Source of the DNA: Metabacillus sediminilitoris
GTDB taxonomy: Bacteria > Bacillota > Bacilli > Bacillales > Bacillaceae
Assembly (NCBI RefSeq): GCF_009720625.1
Contig: NZ_CP046266.1
Span: forward strand, 224,001-288,000
Length of the DNA stretch: 64,000 nucleotides
Direction: 5' to 3'
Shown here piece by piece: positions 1 to 8,594 of the stretch. The notes under the pieces were generated by a model. The model worked only from the letters and a program-made list of their open reading frames with translations, was not told where the DNA came from and did no database searches. Positions within the stretch are counted from its first letter, which is position 1. Every line of letters begins with the position of its first letter. The position numbers were made by a program, and so were the translations under genes.

Positions 1-567
1 GCTGGATTAAGTGAACTAAACAAAATAATTTTTGAAATGATGACAGTAGATAAGACTGAAGAAGAGAAAATGTCGCTTGTTTGGGAATTTGATAAATTGA
101 TTTCTCCTATTACGAGCGAGGTGCTTCATCAGTACGCATCCTCATGGGAAAGAACTGTTTCTCTTCAAAAAATTGCACTTCAGGAATTATCAGCCCCATT
201 AATTCCGGTATTTGATAATATTACAGTCATGCCGCTAGTTGGTACAATTGATACGGAGAGAGCAAAAAGTATAATGGAGAATCTTCTGCAAGGTGTTGTG
301 AAACATCGTGCTGAAGTCGTTTTAATTGATATTACGGGAGTACCAGTAGTTGATACAATGGTGGCCCATCATATCATACAAGCATCAGAAGCTGTTCGTC
401 TTGTAGGTGCGAAATGCTTGCTTGTCGGAATAAGACCCGAAATCGCTCAAACAATCGTAAATCTTGGGATAGATTTAAGTCAGCTTACAACAAAAAATAG
501 TTTACAAAAAGGGATAGAGTATGCCCTTGAAATGACAGATCGCCAAATTGTTAGGTTGGAGGAATAA
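1..567 (+). CDS. rsbR: RsbR-family stressosome protein, C-terminal part (5' end outside window)
   Basis: Partial: the frame is open from base 1, so the N-terminal (globin-like) domain lies outside the window. About 188 residues are visible. The end is a STAS domain with the stretch DITGVPVVDTMVAHH, in which the threonines around VDT match the RsbT phosphorylation region of RsbR proteins. RsbR and RsbS build the stressosome, the cytoplasmic complex that holds RsbT until stress. The gene is followed 3 nt later by rsbS, as in the sigB operon of Bacillus subtilis. Which RsbR paralogue it is cannot be proven from this fragment, but operon position fits RsbRA. Confidence 0.93.
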   Translation, partial: AGLSELNKIIFEMMTVDKTEEEKMSLVWEFDKLISPITSEVLHQYASSWERTVSLQKIALQELSAPLIPVFDNITVMPLVGTIDTERAKSIMENLLQGVVKHRAEVVLIDITGVPVVDTMVAHHIIQASEAVRLVGAKCLLVGIRPEIAQTIVNLGIDLSQLTTKNSLQKGIEYALEMTDRQIVRLEE

Positions 568-570
568 AGG

Positions 571-933
571 ATGATTGCTAGAATACCAATTTTGAAGTTG
601 CGTAATTGTTTGCTTGTATCGATTCAATGGGAACTAGATGATCAAACTGCACTTCAATTTCAAGAAGATTTACTGCAAAAAATATATGAAACTGGTGCCA
701 ATGGTGTTGTGATCGATTTAACATCTATTGATGTGATTGATTCATTCATAGCAAAAGTACTTGGCGATGTTATTAATATGTCTAGGCTTATGGGTGCAAA
801 AGTTGTGTTAACAGGCATTCAACCTGCTGTAGCCATTACATTAATTGAATTAGGTATTCAGCTTGAGGATGTTCAGACTGCCCTAGATTTAGAAAAAGGG
901 CTTGAAACTTTACAACGGGAGTTGGGGGAGTGA
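571..933 (+). CDS. rsbS: RsbS stressosome scaffold / antagonist of RsbT
   Basis: A 120-residue single STAS domain. The motif [13 protein letters not shown] contains Ser58, matching the serine that RsbT phosphorylates in RsbS (Ser59 in Bacillus subtilis, from memory). Unphosphorylated RsbS binds RsbT in the stressosome; phosphorylation frees RsbT to activate RsbU. It sits between rsbR and rsbT with 3-nt gaps on both sides, so translation is probably coupled. Length is normal for the family. Confidence 0.96.
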   Translation: MIARIPILKLRNCLLVSIQWELDDQTALQFQEDLLQKIYETGANGVVIDLTSIDVIDSFIAKVLGDVINMSRLMGAKVVLTGIQPAVAITLIELGIQLEDVQTALDLEKGLETLQRELGE

Positions 934-936
934 AGT

Positions 937-1338
937 ATGGAGAACCAATCCTGTGTTAAAATTGTCACCGAATGGGACATTGTTGCAGCACGACAGCTAG
1001 GTCGGAATGTTGCAAAAGAGCTTGGGTTTGGAACAGTTGATCAAGCGAGAATTACAACTGCTATTTCTGAACTTGCTCGGAATATCTATTTATATGCAGG
1101 GCATGGTGAAATGTGGATTGAGCGCATCAGTGACCTTGGCAAAAAAGGTTTAAAAATTACAGCCATTGATAAAGGACCCGGAATACCAGATATCCGTAAA
1201 GTCATGGAAGATGGGTTTTCGACATCAGGTGGATTAGGTGCTGGTTTGCCGGGAGTCAAACGCTTAATGGATGATTTTGATATAACATCCTCGGTAGGAG
1301 AAGGAACAGATATTCAGGCGGTGAAATGGCTTCGGTAG
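937..1338 (+). CDS. rsbT: RsbT serine kinase, activator of RsbU
   Basis: A 133-residue GHKL-type kinase. Visible ATP-site motifs are SELARNIYLYA (N box), IDKGPGIPD (G1) and GGLGAGLPG (G2). RsbT phosphorylates RsbS and RsbR in the stressosome, then leaves and switches on the RsbU phosphatase by direct binding. It has the family's usual length and lies in the conserved order rsbR-rsbS-rsbT-rsbU. Confidence 0.96.
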   Translation: MENQSCVKIVTEWDIVAARQLGRNVAKELGFGTVDQARITTAISELARNIYLYAGHGEMWIERISDLGKKGLKITAIDKGPGIPDIRKVMEDGFSTSGGLGAGLPGVKRLMDDFDITSSVGEGTDIQAVKWLR

Positions 1339-1347
1339 GAGGATAAA

Positions 1348-2355
1348 ATGGATTATCGTGATTTTTTAGAAACGAAATATCGAGAGTTATTAAGAAATTA
1401 CATAAATGAACCAACCGAAATTGCGCTGTATCAAGGGCAAAAGTTTAGTCGGAAAACGATCGAGCACCAAGTTCCACCAGAGGAGATCGTGAGTACACAT
1501 CGGAAAATTTTGCATGAGCTTTTCCCAGAAATTCAGAATGAGGTTTTATCATCGTTTGATTTCTTACTTGAAGTGATGATGGGCTACGGACTTGCATATC
1601 AAGAACATCAAAGCTTGCGTGATCAGCAAATTGAGATTAAATCTGAAATACAAATTGCTGCAAATGTTCAACAAACATTGTTAGAGACGTCAATTCCAAA
1701 TGTTGATTCATTGGATATTGGAGCAATTAGTGTTCCCGCTAAACAAATGAACGGTGATTATCATCATTTTGTTGAGGATGAACAAGGGATTAGTATCGCT
1801 GTTGCTGATGTAATCGGGAAAGGGATTCCTGCTGCACTTTGTATGTCCATGATAAAATATGCAATGGATAGTTTTCCTGAATCCCGAAGAAATCCTAATC
1901 AAATTTTAGAAAATTTAAATAGAGTTGTTGAACGTAATGTAGATCCAAGTATGTTTATAACAATGTTTTATGGCATATATAACACGAAGCAACATGTATT
2001 TACATTTGCTTCTGCTGGCCATGAACCTGGTTTTTATTATCATTCTATTTCAGATACATTTGAAGACATGACTGCAAAGGGTCTTGTTTTAGGGATAGAT
2101 AGAAATGTGAAATATGAGAAATATGAAAAACCTGTTCTGCCTGGTGATATGATTGTTCTTCTATCAGATGGTGTAACGGAATCACGGACAGATGAAGGGT
2201 TTGTTGAGAGATCTGTTATTACCGATTTTATACGCCGATACAAAGACCTTCCGTCACAACAAATTGTTGAAAAGATTTATCGGAATTTTGAAAAAATGCA
2301 GGATTTCCAATTAAGGGATGATTTTACGTTAATAATTCTTAAAAGAATGGTTTAA
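1348..2355 (+). CDS. rsbU: RsbU PP2C-type phosphatase acting on RsbV-P
   Basis: 335 residues. The first ~85 are the helical domain that binds RsbT; from ~105 follows a PP2C/SpoIIE phosphatase domain with the acidic metal-site motifs MNGDYHHF, VADVIGKGIPAAL, SAGHEPGFYY and LLSDGVTESR. Once bound by RsbT, RsbU dephosphorylates RsbV. The start is preceded by AGGAGG. Its stop codon TAA is part of the -35 box of the next promoter, so the operon is split here into an upstream signalling part and a SigB-controlled part. Confidence 0.96.
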   Translation: MDYRDFLETKYRELLRNYINEPTEIALYQGQKFSRKTIEHQVPPEEIVSTHRKILHELFPEIQNEVLSSFDFLLEVMMGYGLAYQEHQSLRDQQIEIKSEIQIAANVQQTLLETSIPNVDSLDIGAISVPAKQMNGDYHHFVEDEQGISIAVADVIGKGIPAALCMSMIKYAMDSFPESRRNPNQILENLNRVVERNVDPSMFITMFYGIYNTKQHVFTFASAGHEPGFYYHSISDTFEDMTAKGLVLGIDRNVKYEKYEKPVLPGDMIVLLSDGVTESRTDEGFVERSVITDFIRRYKDLPSQQIVEKIYRNFEKMQDFQLRDDFTLIILKRMV

Positions 2356-2375
2356 TGTGTATTTCATATGGGTAT
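2350..2375 (+). promoter_or_regulatory. SigB-dependent promoter of rsbV-rsbW-sigB-rsbX
   Basis: GTTTAA (2350-2355) and GGGTAT (2370-2375) are separated by exactly 14 nt. This is the SigB promoter pattern, at the place where Bacillus subtilis has its autoregulatory sigB promoter. The -35 box overlaps the end of rsbU. rsbV starts 36 nt downstream of the -10 box. Confidence 0.92.
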
Positions 2376-2411
2376 GTAATAACATAATAATTCTTTTTGG
2401 GGTGATTACGG

Positions 2412-2744
2412 ATGAATGTAAAGGTTGATATAGATAAACAAATTGACAAGACGATTGTTTCTGTTGCAGGGGAAATTGATGCATACACAGCTCCGAAGTT
2501 AAGGGAAGCATTAACACCATTAACTAATGAGTCTAAACCTAATATAATTGTTAATTTGAAAAATGTGTCCTATATGGATAGTACTGGTCTAGGTGTTTTT
2601 GTTGGTTTGTTAAAGGCAGTAAGAAGTGAGGGTGGTCAACTCAAGCTTGTAGAACTAACAGACCGTTTGGAACGTTTGTTTAGTATTACTGGGCTAAGTG
2701 ACATCATTGATATTTCTACAAAGTCAGAGGGTGGGGTACAATGA
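2412..2744 (+). CDS. rsbV: RsbV anti-anti-sigma factor
   Basis: A 110-residue STAS domain with the motif MDSTGLGVF; Ser57 is the residue expected to be phosphorylated by RsbW. Unphosphorylated RsbV binds RsbW and so frees SigB. The gene is preceded by the SigB promoter and by a GGGGTG ribosome site, and overlaps rsbW by 4 nt (ATGA), typical of translational coupling that balances the partner proteins. Confidence 0.97.
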   Translation: MNVKVDIDKQIDKTIVSVAGEIDAYTAPKLREALTPLTNESKPNIIVNLKNVSYMDSTGLGVFVGLLKAVRSEGGQLKLVELTDRLERLFSITGLSDIIDISTKSEGGVQ

Positions 2745-3223
2745 AAGAATTAGTAGATTATATAGAAATGAAGATTCCGGCTAAACCAGAATACGTAGGA
2801 ATTATAAGATTAACGTTATCTGGCATTGCAAGTAGAATGGGATATTCATATGAGATAATAGAAGATTTGAAAATTGCCACTAGTGAAGCTTGTACCAACG
2901 CTGTGCAACACGCTTATAAACAAAATGAAGGCGGTGAAGTTGTTGTTGGGTTCGGTCTTTATTCTGACCGCTTAGAGGTGATGATTGCTGATAACGGAAA
3001 GAGCTTTGATTTTGAAAAGACAAAAAAAGAACTTGGTCCTTATTCAGCTTCAAGTCAAGTAGACCAGCTTCCAGAAGGAGGGTTAGGTCTCTATTTGATG
3101 GAAACGCTCATGGATGAAGTCCGTGTACTTGTTAACTCAGGGGTTACGGTCTTCATGATTAAGTATTTAAGCGAGGAGCGAATAGATCATGGCACAACCA
3201 TCTCAAACTATGAAGCTAACTAA
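2741..3223 (+). CDS. rsbW: RsbW anti-sigma-B factor and RsbV kinase
   Basis: 160 residues, GHKL kinase fold: N box [14 protein letters not shown]1 [10 protein letters not shown]2 GGLGLYLM. RsbW binds SigB and keeps it inactive, and phosphorylates RsbV. It overlaps rsbV by 4 nt and sigB by 35 nt, so all three are probably made in a fixed ratio. Confidence 0.97.
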   Translation: MKELVDYIEMKIPAKPEYVGIIRLTLSGIASRMGYSYEIIEDLKIATSEACTNAVQHAYKQNEGGEVVVGFGLYSDRLEVMIADNGKSFDFEKTKKELGPYSASSQVDQLPEGGLGLYLMETLMDEVRVLVNSGVTVFMIKYLSEERIDHGTTISNYEAN

Positions 3224-3980
3224 AGAAGAAGTTTATGAGTTGATTATTGACTTCCAACAAACTGAGAATAAACATTCACAATTAGCACTAGTAGAGCATT
3301 ATACAGGTCTAGTTCAATCATTGGCTAAAAAGTACTCGAAAGGTAAAAGTTTCCACGAAGACCTTAAACAGGTTGGAATGATTGGGTTATTAGGTGCAAT
3401 AAGGAGATATGACCCAACAATCGGGAAACCGTTTGAAGCATTCGCTATTCCGACTATAATCGGTGAAATTAAGCGGTTTTTAAGAGACAAAACATGGAGT
3501 GTTCATGTTCCAAGACGGATAAAAGAATTAGGGCCTAAGATTAAGGTGGCCGTTGATGCACTAACAAATGAAAATCAAAGGTCGCCTAAAGTACAAGAGA
3601 TAGCAGATTATATAGGTGTGACAGAAGAAGAAGTATTAGAAACAATGGAAATGGGTAAAAGCTATCAGGCTTTATCTGTTGACCATGCGATAGAAGCTGA
3701 TTCGGAAGGAAGTACTGTCACCCTGCTTGATATTATAGGCTCGCAAGATCAAGGATATGAAAAAGTGAATCAAAAGCTTATGCTGCAAAGTGTGCTGCAT
3801 GTCCTAACAGACAGAGAAAAAGAGATTATTGCTTGTACGTTTAGTAAGAATATGAGTCAAAAAGAAACAGGTGAACAGCTAGGTATCTCACAAATGCATG
3901 TTTCAAGATTACAGCGAAGAGCGATTCAAAAGTTAAAAGAAGCACTTTTAAATGACATGCCGCCGGAGTTAAATAGATGA
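3189..3980 (+). CDS. sigB: General stress sigma factor SigB
   Basis: 263 residues, sigma-70 family with regions 2, 3 and 4. Region 2 contains DLKQVGMIGLLGAIRRYDP and the stretch FLRDKTWSVHVPRR; region 4 ends in the helix-turn-helix GISQMHVSRLQRRA. It directs RNA polymerase to GTTTAA-N14-GGGTAT promoters such as the one before rsbV. The ATG at 3189 lies inside rsbW and has a GAGGAG ribosome site, supporting this start. Confidence 0.98.
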   Translation: MAQPSQTMKLTKEEVYELIIDFQQTENKHSQLALVEHYTGLVQSLAKKYSKGKSFHEDLKQVGMIGLLGAIRRYDPTIGKPFEAFAIPTIIGEIKRFLRDKTWSVHVPRRIKELGPKIKVAVDALTNENQRSPKVQEIADYIGVTEEEVLETMEMGKSYQALSVDHAIEADSEGSTVTLLDIIGSQDQGYEKVNQKLMLQSVLHVLTDREKEIIACTFSKNMSQKETGEQLGISQMHVSRLQRRAIQKLKEALLNDMPPELNR

Positions 3981-4576
3981 TTGTACGAGAATCTAACAAC
4001 TATGTACATACTCTAGCATTTCAGTTACCTAAAGAAGGAAAAATTTGTTGTGGTGATAGTTTTTATTTAAAGGCAACAGAGGATTACTTTATTTGTGCTT
4101 TGGCGGATGGCTTAGGAAGTGGAGAACATGCGAATGAATCGTCTTCTGCTGTGAGTGCGATAGTTGAACAAATGCATGGTGAAGATGTCGAATTGATGAT
4201 GGAACTATGCAATCAAGAAATGAAAGATAAACGTGGTGCCACGGTGTCTATTTTGAAAATTGATTTTAAAAATAGACAGTTCACGTATAGTTCAGTTGGA
4301 AATATCCGTTTTATACTCTGTGCACCATCTGGATCGTTTATATATCCTCTTCCTTTATTAGGTTACCTTTCCGGAAAACCTCAAAAATACAGAACTCAAA
4401 CCTTCTCGTATGAGAAAGGGTCTAAATTTATTATTCATTCAGACGGTTTATTATTACCAGGGATTAAATCATTATTAAACAAAGGTCAATCTGTAGAAGA
4501 TTTATCAAGAAACTTAGAATCATACACAGAAAATCGAGGCGATGATTTAACATATATAGTCGGTCAACTATTTTAA
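3977..4576 (+). CDS. rsbX: RsbX feedback phosphatase of the stressosome
   Basis: 199 residues, a small PP2C-like phosphatase: ADGLGSGEHA near residue 40 and HSDGLLLPG near residue 155 carry the metal-binding acids. RsbX dephosphorylates RsbS and RsbR and so resets the stressosome. It overlaps sigB by 4 nt (ATGA) and is the last gene of the operon. I see no strong terminator in the 190 nt before tex. Confidence 0.94.
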   Translation: MIVRESNNYVHTLAFQLPKEGKICCGDSFYLKATEDYFICALADGLGSGEHANESSSAVSAIVEQMHGEDVELMMELCNQEMKDKRGATVSILKIDFKNRQFTYSSVGNIRFILCAPSGSFIYPLPLLGYLSGKPQKYRTQTFSYEKGSKFIIHSDGLLLPGIKSLLNKGQSVEDLSRNLESYTENRGDDLTYIVGQLF

Positions 4577-4769
4577 TGTGATTAGAGTAGTTGGGCGACT
4601 ATTATTTTGTTTAAAGGAAAAAGTAAAATTCTTATTATCTTTCGAAACATTTTAATAGACCATCTATTTTTGGTAAAATGTTTACATATGTTTCTCTAAA
4701 AGGGTTAACATACCTGCTCAGACCTTAAATAAATGACACGATCGGCATCAAATCACTGGAGGCTTATCA

Positions 4770-6932
4770 ATGATAGACAAACAAAATCAAATCATTCAAC
4801 ATATTAGTACAGAACTGGCTATTCATTTCAAGCAAGTAACAAATGTAATAAAACTACTTGAAGAGGGAAACACAGTTCCTTTTATTGCTCGATATCGAAA
4901 AGAACAAACTGGTGCACTAGATGAGGTGCAAATCCGCGACATTTCCGAAAAGTGGGAGTACATGCAAAACCTTGAAAATCGAAAAGATGAAGTAATTCGT
5001 CTTATCGAAGAGCAAGGGAAATTAACGGAACAGCTTGCAGCTGACATTCATAAGTCAACAAAGCTGCAACAGGTTGAAGATTTGTATCGACCATATAAAC
5101 AAAAAAGACGTACAAAGGCAACTGTCGCAAAGGAAAAAGGACTTGAACCATTTGCGGAGTGGATTCACCAGTTACCTGCTCAAGGAGATATGATCGAAAA
5201 GGCTAAAGAATTTCTTAATGAAGAAAAAGAAGTTAAATCAGTTGAAGAGGCAATTCAAGGTGCAAAAGATATCATTGCAGAGCATATATCTGATCAACCA
5301 AAGTATCGCCAATGGATCCGTGATATCACGTTTAAAAAGGGAAGCATCTCCTCAGTTGTGAAAGATGAAGAAAAAGACGAAAAAAATATATATGAAATGT
5401 ATTATGAGTACGAAGAGCCGATTCAAAAAATTGTCCCACATCGTGTACTAGCAATTAACCGTGGCGAAAAGGAAGACATTCTTCGCATCTCAATTCAGGC
5501 CCCAATCGAACAAATTGTAGAATATATCCAAAAACAAGAATTGAAGATTAATCATTCAATCGTTCATGATGTTATGGTAGAGGCGATTGAAGGTGCATAT
5601 AAACGATTAATCCAACCATCTATTGAGAGAGAAATTAGAAAAGAGTTATCAGAAAAGGCAGAAGATCGTGCCATCCATATATTTTCGGAAAATCTCAAAA
5701 ATTTACTTTTACAGCCACCATTAAAAGGGAGAATGGTCCTTGGTGTAGATCCTGCATTTAGAACAGGGTGTAAATTAGCTGTTGTTGATCAAACAGGAAA
5801 AGTGCTTTATATCGGAGTCGTTTATCCTCATACTTCTGATAGCAAGAAAGAACAAGCGAAAGAAGCAGTTACGGATTTATTGAAAAAGTATGAAATGGAA
5901 ATTGTGGCAATTGGAAATGGTACAGCATCAAGAGAAACTGAACAATTTATTGTAGATATCTTAAAAGAAATTGATAGTGAAGTATCGTACATAATTGTGA
6001 ATGAAGCAGGAGCAAGTGTATATTCTGCTTCAGATTTAGCTAGAGAAGAATTTCCTGATTTACAAGTTGAAGAGAGAAGTGCAGTTTCGATTGCAAGAAG
6101 ACTCCAAGATCCTTTGGCTGAACTAGTGAAAATTGATCCAAAGTCTGTTGGAGTTGGGCAATACCAGCATGATGTTTCGCAAAAAAAGTTAAATGAATCA
6201 TTAACATTTGTTGTTGAAACAGTAGTAAACCAAGTTGGTGTGAATGTTAATACTGCTTCATCTTCACTCCTTCAGTATGTGGCTGGCTTAAGTAAAGCGG
6301 TGGCTAATAATATTGTTAAAAAGAGAGAGGAACTCGGACGTTTTTCTAATAGAAAACAATTAAAAGACATACCTCGTTTAGGAGCTAAAACGTATGAGCA
6401 ATGTATTGGCTTTCTAAGAGTAAATGAGGGTAATCAACCTCTTGATCGAACAAGTATTCATCCTGAAAGATATCCAGAGGTAAACAAATTACTAGATCAA
6501 TTAGGCGCGACTGTATCTGATTTGGGAAGTGAAGATTTAAAAAACAAAGTCAAAAGTATCAATCACAAGGAAGTAGCAGATGTTCTTTCGATAGGTGAGT
6601 TAACTCTTAAAGATATTTGTGATGCGTTAATACGTCCTGAAAGGGATCCCCGTGATGATGTTGCAAAACCATTATTGAAGAAGGATGTACTGAAATTAGA
6701 AGACTTGCAACAAGGAATGGAATTACAAGGAACGGTAAGAAATGTAGTGGATTTTGGTGCCTTTGTCGATATTGGTGTTAAGCAGGACGGTCTTGTTCAT
6801 ATCTCTAAATTAAGTAAATCCTTTGTAAAACATCCTCTTGATATTGTAGCTGTTGGTGATGTAGTAACAGTATGGGTAGATGATGTTGATTTTAAAAAGG
6901 GAAGAGTAGCCTTAACAATGGTGAAAAGTTAA
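4770..6932 (+). CDS. tex: Tex-type RNA-binding protein with S1 domain
   Basis: 720 residues, the usual length for Tex/YdcI. Order of domains: helical Tex N-terminus (~1-200), YqgF-like nuclease fold starting at GVDPAFRTGCKLAVVD (~325), helix-hairpin-helix region (~500-560, with LQYVAGLSKAVANNIV), and a C-terminal S1 RNA-binding domain (~645-718, VVDFGAFVDIGVKQDGLVHIS). Tex binds nucleic acid and affects transcription and RNA metabolism. The start has GGAGG 7 nt upstream. It is followed by a bidirectional terminator shared with cmpA. Confidence 0.95.
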   Translation: MIDKQNQIIQHISTELAIHFKQVTNVIKLLEEGNTVPFIARYRKEQTGALDEVQIRDISEKWEYMQNLENRKDEVIRLIEEQGKLTEQLAADIHKSTKLQQVEDLYRPYKQKRRTKATVAKEKGLEPFAEWIHQLPAQGDMIEKAKEFLNEEKEVKSVEEAIQGAKDIIAEHISDQPKYRQWIRDITFKKGSISSVVKDEEKDEKNIYEMYYEYEEPIQKIVPHRVLAINRGEKEDILRISIQAPIEQIVEYIQKQELKINHSIVHDVMVEAIEGAYKRLIQPSIEREIRKELSEKAEDRAIHIFSENLKNLLLQPPLKGRMVLGVDPAFRTGCKLAVVDQTGKVLYIGVVYPHTSDSKKEQAKEAVTDLLKKYEMEIVAIGNGTASRETEQFIVDILKEIDSEVSYIIVNEAGASVYSASDLAREEFPDLQVEERSAVSIARRLQDPLAELVKIDPKSVGVGQYQHDVSQKKLNESLTFVVETVVNQVGVNVNTASSSLLQYVAGLSKAVANNIVKKREELGRFSNRKQLKDIPRLGAKTYEQCIGFLRVNEGNQPLDRTSIHPERYPEVNKLLDQLGATVSDLGSEDLKNKVKSINHKEVADVLSIGELTLKDICDALIRPERDPRDDVAKPLLKKDVLKLEDLQQGMELQGTVRNVVDFGAFVDIGVKQDGLVHISKLSKSFVKHPLDIVAVGDVVTVWVDDVDFKKGRVALTMVKS

Positions 6933-6959
6933 AACACTGCTTTATGAGCAGTGTTTTTC
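6933..6959. terminator. Bidirectional terminator between tex and cmpA
   Basis: AACACTGC and GCAGTGTT pair around a 7-nt loop, with a T run on the tex side and an A run on the other. The hairpin starts right after the tex stop codon and also covers the last codons of cmpA on the opposite strand. Confidence 0.85.
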
Positions 6960-7055
6960 TTTATAAAAAAACCAACATTGATTCAATAATTTGATTTGAT
7001 AACGATTTTTTTCATAAAATGCTCGCTGCATTTGATTTTGTAACCATGATGGCAT
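6942..7055 (-). CDS. cmpA: CmpA, small cortex morphogenetic sporulation protein (37 aa)
   Basis: I translated this small frame by hand. It encodes 37 residues starting MPSWLQNQMQRAF and ending NQCWFFYKEKHCS, strongly matching CmpA of Bacillus subtilis as I remember it (also 37 aa, next to tex/ydcI). CmpA is an adaptor that promotes ClpXP-dependent removal of SpoIVA in mother cells with faulty spore envelopes. The ATG at 7055 is preceded by AAGGAGG 8 nt upstream. The 3' end lies within the hairpin shared with tex. Its presence says the organism makes spores. Confidence 0.93.
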   Translation of the reverse strand: MPSWLQNQMQRAFYEKNRYQIKLLNQCWFFYKEKHCS

Positions 7056-7085
7056 TGATCATTCCTCCTTATTTATTATCGCAAA

Positions 7086-7220
7086 TTAACGGGCAGTCAT
7101 TCACTACTTTAAGACGTAGAGGGTCTGATGTAGACTGGGGGGCTGGCCGTATATGCTTATTATTATTTATAATAATCAGTGGATAAAGAAACTTCCTACT
7201 ATAGAAGTCTCGCTTTATAA
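7086..7220. repeat. Diverged copy of the gut-locus repeat
   Basis: This gap between cmpA and the SprT-like gene starts with TTAACGGGCAGT (7086-7097) and ends with ATCAGTGG...GAAGTCTCGCTTTAT (~7174-7217). The same two ends bound the ~200-bp repeats at 29382 and 31109. The middle is unrelated, so this is an old or short version of the element. Confidence 0.6.
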
Positions 7221-7289
7221 TGGAGTATGGGTGTTTATAATGTATGCGGATTGCTAGTACAGAGTTACTAAAAGTTGGGGGAATCAATA

Positions 7290-7748
7290 ATGGATGATAT
7301 GAAGCTTCAACAACTTGTTGAAGAAATATCCTTGAACTATTTTCATAAACCATTTAATCATCAAGTGACCTTTAATAAAAGACTTAGAACGACTGGAGGA
7401 AGGTATCTATTAAGAAGTCATAATATAGATATTAATCCAAAATACTATATCGAACATGGTCTAGAAGAAATAATCGGTATCATTAAACATGAATTATGTC
7501 ACTACCATTTACATTTAGAGGGGAAAGGATATAAACATGGAGATAAAGATTTTAAAGACTTGCTAAAAGAAGTCGGAGCACCAAGGTTTTGCAAACCTCT
7601 AAAGAAAGAAATAAAGTCAAATAGTGCTCCCCTCATTTATAAATGTAAAAGCTGTTCGCTTATTTATAAAAGGAAGAGAAAGGTAGATACTACTAGACTT
7701 GTCTGTGGAAAATGCGGAGGGAAAATCTATCTTTATAAAAAGGGTTGA
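7290..7748 (+). CDS. SprT-like zinc metalloprotein (YdcK family)
   Basis: 152 residues from the ATG at 7290, chosen because GGGGG lies 7 nt upstream; a TTG in frame at 7275 lacks a site. The core has the zinc-protease-like motif KHELCHYHLHLEG, and the C-terminus has a Cys4 zinc ribbon (CKSC...CGKC). This is the SprT-like family; YdcK lies at the same place in Bacillus subtilis. Substrate is unknown. The tRNA cluster promoter lies just downstream. Confidence 0.9.
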   Translation: MDDMKLQQLVEEISLNYFHKPFNHQVTFNKRLRTTGGRYLLRSHNIDINPKYYIEHGLEEIIGIIKHELCHYHLHLEGKGYKHGDKDFKDLLKEVGAPRFCKPLKKEIKSNSAPLIYKCKSCSLIYKRKRKVDTTRLVCGKCGGKIYLYKKG

Positions 7749-7817
7749 CGCGGAATAGTATGCTGTGATAAATTATAAAAGCCGTCGCTGATGGGACTTA
7801 ATTATTAAGAATAAGTC

Positions 7818-7846
7818 TTGACAGGACAAGATGCCCTTTATATAAT
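7818..7846 (+). promoter_or_regulatory. Consensus SigA promoter of the tRNA cluster
   Basis: TTGACA (7818-7823), 17-nt spacer, TATAAT (7841-7846): a perfect match to the housekeeping promoter, 22 nt before the first tRNA gene. Confidence 0.92.
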
Positions 7847-7868
7847 AAAGGAAGTCTGTAATGATTAT

Positions 7869-7943
7869 TCCGCAGTAGCTCAGTGGTAGAGCTATCGGCT
7901 GTTAACCGATCGGTCGTAGGTTCGAGTCCTACCTGCGGAGCCA
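7869..7943 (+). tRNA. tRNA-Asn (GTT)
   Basis: Cloverleaf with anticodon GTT in the loop CTGTTAA, T-arm GGTTCGAGTCC, and encoded CCA. First of the cluster, directly after the consensus promoter. Confidence 0.97.
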
Positions 7944-7946
7944 TAT

Positions 7947-8037
7947 GGGGAAGTACTCAAGTGGCTGAAGAGGCGCCCCTGCTAAGGGTGTAGGTCGCGT
8001 AAGCGGCGCGAGGGTTCAAATCCCTCCTTCTCCGCCA
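7947..8037 (+). tRNA. tRNA-Ser (GCT)
   Basis: 91 nt with the long variable arm of serine tRNAs; anticodon GCT; CCA encoded. It starts 3 nt after tRNA-Asn. Confidence 0.96.
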
Positions 8038-8050
8038 TATATTATATTAC

Positions 8051-8122
8051 GGCCCGTTGGTCAAGCGGTTAAGACACCGCCCTTTCACGGCGGTAACACG
8101 GGTTCGAATCCCGTACGGGTCA
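8051..8122 (+). tRNA. tRNA-Glu (TTC), CCA not encoded
   Basis: Anticodon TTC in the loop CTTTCAC; T-arm GGGTTCGAATCCC. The acceptor stem ends ACGGGTC-A and is followed by TAT, so the CCA tail must be added after transcription, unlike the other tRNAs here. Confidence 0.95.
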
Positions 8123-8211
8123 TATCATATCGTGGAAAAACAGGAAGTGGGCACTTGTGAGAACAATGCACAAAACTCACCTCCTATTTATTTCCGTAAA
8201 ATTCAACATTT

Positions 8212-8288
8212 GGTCCGGTAGTTCAGTTGGTTAGAATGCCTGCCTGTCACGCAGGAGGTCGCGGGTTCGAGTCCCGTCCGGACCGCCA
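8212..8288 (+). tRNA. tRNA-Asp (GTC), first copy
   Basis: Anticodon GTC, CCA encoded, 77 nt. The gene is identical over its full length to the second tRNA-Asp at 14202. An 89-nt gap separates it from tRNA-Glu, larger than the other early gaps. Confidence 0.96.
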
Positions 8289-8425
8289 TTCAAGTTATTG
8301 GTAAAAAATAACGCTTGAGTTGATGGAACAGATATGATAATATTAAATTCTTGTTATTTCAAAGGAAGTTTTAATAAGTGGTTGTGGTGATTGTTCACGG
8401 GAGTGAAATCACGCAATAATTTCAA

Positions 8426-8500
8426 TGGGCTATAGCCAAGTGGTAAGGCAACGGACTTTGACTCCGTCATTCGTTGGTTCGAATCCAGCTAGCCCAGCCA
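8426..8500 (+). tRNA. tRNA-Gln (TTG)
   Basis: Anticodon TTG in loop CTTTGAC; T-arm GGTTCGAATCC; CCA encoded. The 137-nt gap before it contains no gene that I can see. Confidence 0.96.
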
Positions 8501-8506
8501 TTATTA

Positions 8507-8582
8507 GAGCCATTAGCTCAGTCGGTAGAGCATCTGACTTTTAATCAGAGGGTCGAAGGTTCGAGTCCTTCATGGCTCACCA
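8507..8582 (+). tRNA. tRNA-Lys (TTT)
   Basis: Anticodon TTT in loop CTTTTAA; T-arm GGTTCGAGTCC; CCA encoded. Confidence 0.96.
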
Positions 8583-8594
8583 TATACACACCTT

